A model generated the notes under the pieces. The model was not told the DNA's origin. It did no database searches and worked only from the letters and a program-made list of their open reading frames with translations. From NCBI GenBank assembly GCA_964582705.1, contig CAZOTE010000010.1, positions 1 through 49,514 on the forward strand: 49,514 nt of DNA, given 5' to 3'. Below are positions 49,394 through 49,514 of this stretch, piece after piece (position 1 is the first letter of the stretch; every line of letters starts with the position of its first letter). This DNA is from Alkalibacter sp964582705 (GTDB lineage Bacteria > Bacillota > Clostridia > Eubacteriales > Alkalibacteraceae). A program made the position numbers and the translations under genes.

Positions 49394-49514
49394 TTACCAG
49401 AAATTTATTACTCTATAGAATACAAGGTTTAAAGTATCCTCCGGTACATCTCCCAATACCTTTATCAAATAGTATTCTGAATCCGTGGCTATCCAGTAGT
49501 GGTCGAGATTTCCC
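49394..49514 (-). CDS. C-terminal end of an unidentified gene
   Basis: The window edge holds the last 39 codons of a minus-strand gene: NLDHYWIATDSEYYLIKVLG, then DVPEDTLNLVFYRVINFW and a TAA stop. The composition looks coding and no other frame stays open. The protein cannot be identified. It has no clear terminator before the glpA promoter, which overlaps its 3' flank. Confidence 0.55.
   Translation of the reverse strand, partial: GNLDHYWIATDSEYYLIKVLGDVPEDTLNLVFYRVINFW

Noticed and set aside
1..49514. CRISPR arrays, prophage, complete insertion sequences, rRNA genes
   Set aside because: No regularly spaced repeats, phage genes, paired terminal repeats or rRNA sequences were seen.

Overview
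The window is one stretch of a low-to-mid GC Gram-positive anaerobe, most likely of the class Clostridia (Eubacteriales). The evidence is the clostridial-type Rnf complex, the Bacillus/Clostridium flagellar gene order with FlbD/SwrD-, SwrB-, FlhO- and FlhP-like genes, a PyrR attenuator, HPr with Ser46, strong AGGAGG ribosome binding sites and short overlapping genes. No species can be named from the sequence. Nearly everything lies on the minus strand; the only convincing plus-strand gene is a small DUF1858 protein at 15825-16019.

Region 1 (1-7393) is cell-shape and energy metabolism. It holds the first part of mreB, a Maf-like protein with altered catalytic residues, a small DUF4321 membrane protein, then rnfC-D-G-E-A-B, a complete ferredoxin:NAD+ oxidoreductase that pumps ions. 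A 370-base AT-rich region upstream of rnfC carries an extended -10 promoter and several dyads. Region 2 (7376-11250) is a compact six-gene cluster: two DRTGG-type proteins, two HATPase proteins, a PHP phosphoesterase and a sensory-type [FeFe]-hydrogenase-like iron-sulfur protein. A promoter overlapped by a perfect 20-bp palindrome precedes it. This looks like a redox or hydrogen signalling module and is the most interesting system here.

Region 3 (11313-18058) is housekeeping: lipA, lipB, tRNA-Leu(GAG), coaE, an M18 aminopeptidase, a DUF896 protein, ptsH (HPr), DUF1858, and pyrR-uraA behind a PyrR attenuator. Region 4 (18059-40641) is one long flagellar operon transcribed from a sigma-A type promoter near 40613-40641. 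Its order is flgB flgC fliE fliF fliG fliH fliI fliJ fliK flgD (TIGR02530) flgE flbD motA motB fliL fliO fliP fliQ fliR flhB flhA flhF flhG pilZ fliA swrB-like, a small membrane protein, then flhO- and flhP-like rod genes. fliM, fliN/Y and cheY are missing from their usual place between fliL and fliO. The operon produces the basal body, export gate, hook, stator and the flagellar sigma factor.

Region 5 (40728-44329) is a late flagellar operon, flaG-fliD-fliS-fliT-like plus a transposase-like protein. It is preceded by a textbook sigma-28 promoter, so FliA from region 4 should switch it on. A 7TM-PAS-GGDEF diguanylate cyclase follows (44387-46018), and with the PilZ protein of region 4 it suggests c-di-GMP control of motility. 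Region 6 (46092-49386) is an anaerobic glycerol-3-phosphate dehydrogenase-type operon (GlpA-like, FAD/NAD oxidoreductase, DUF1667). A terminator lies in its leader, as expected for antitermination control. The window ends in the C-terminal 39 codons of an unidentified gene.
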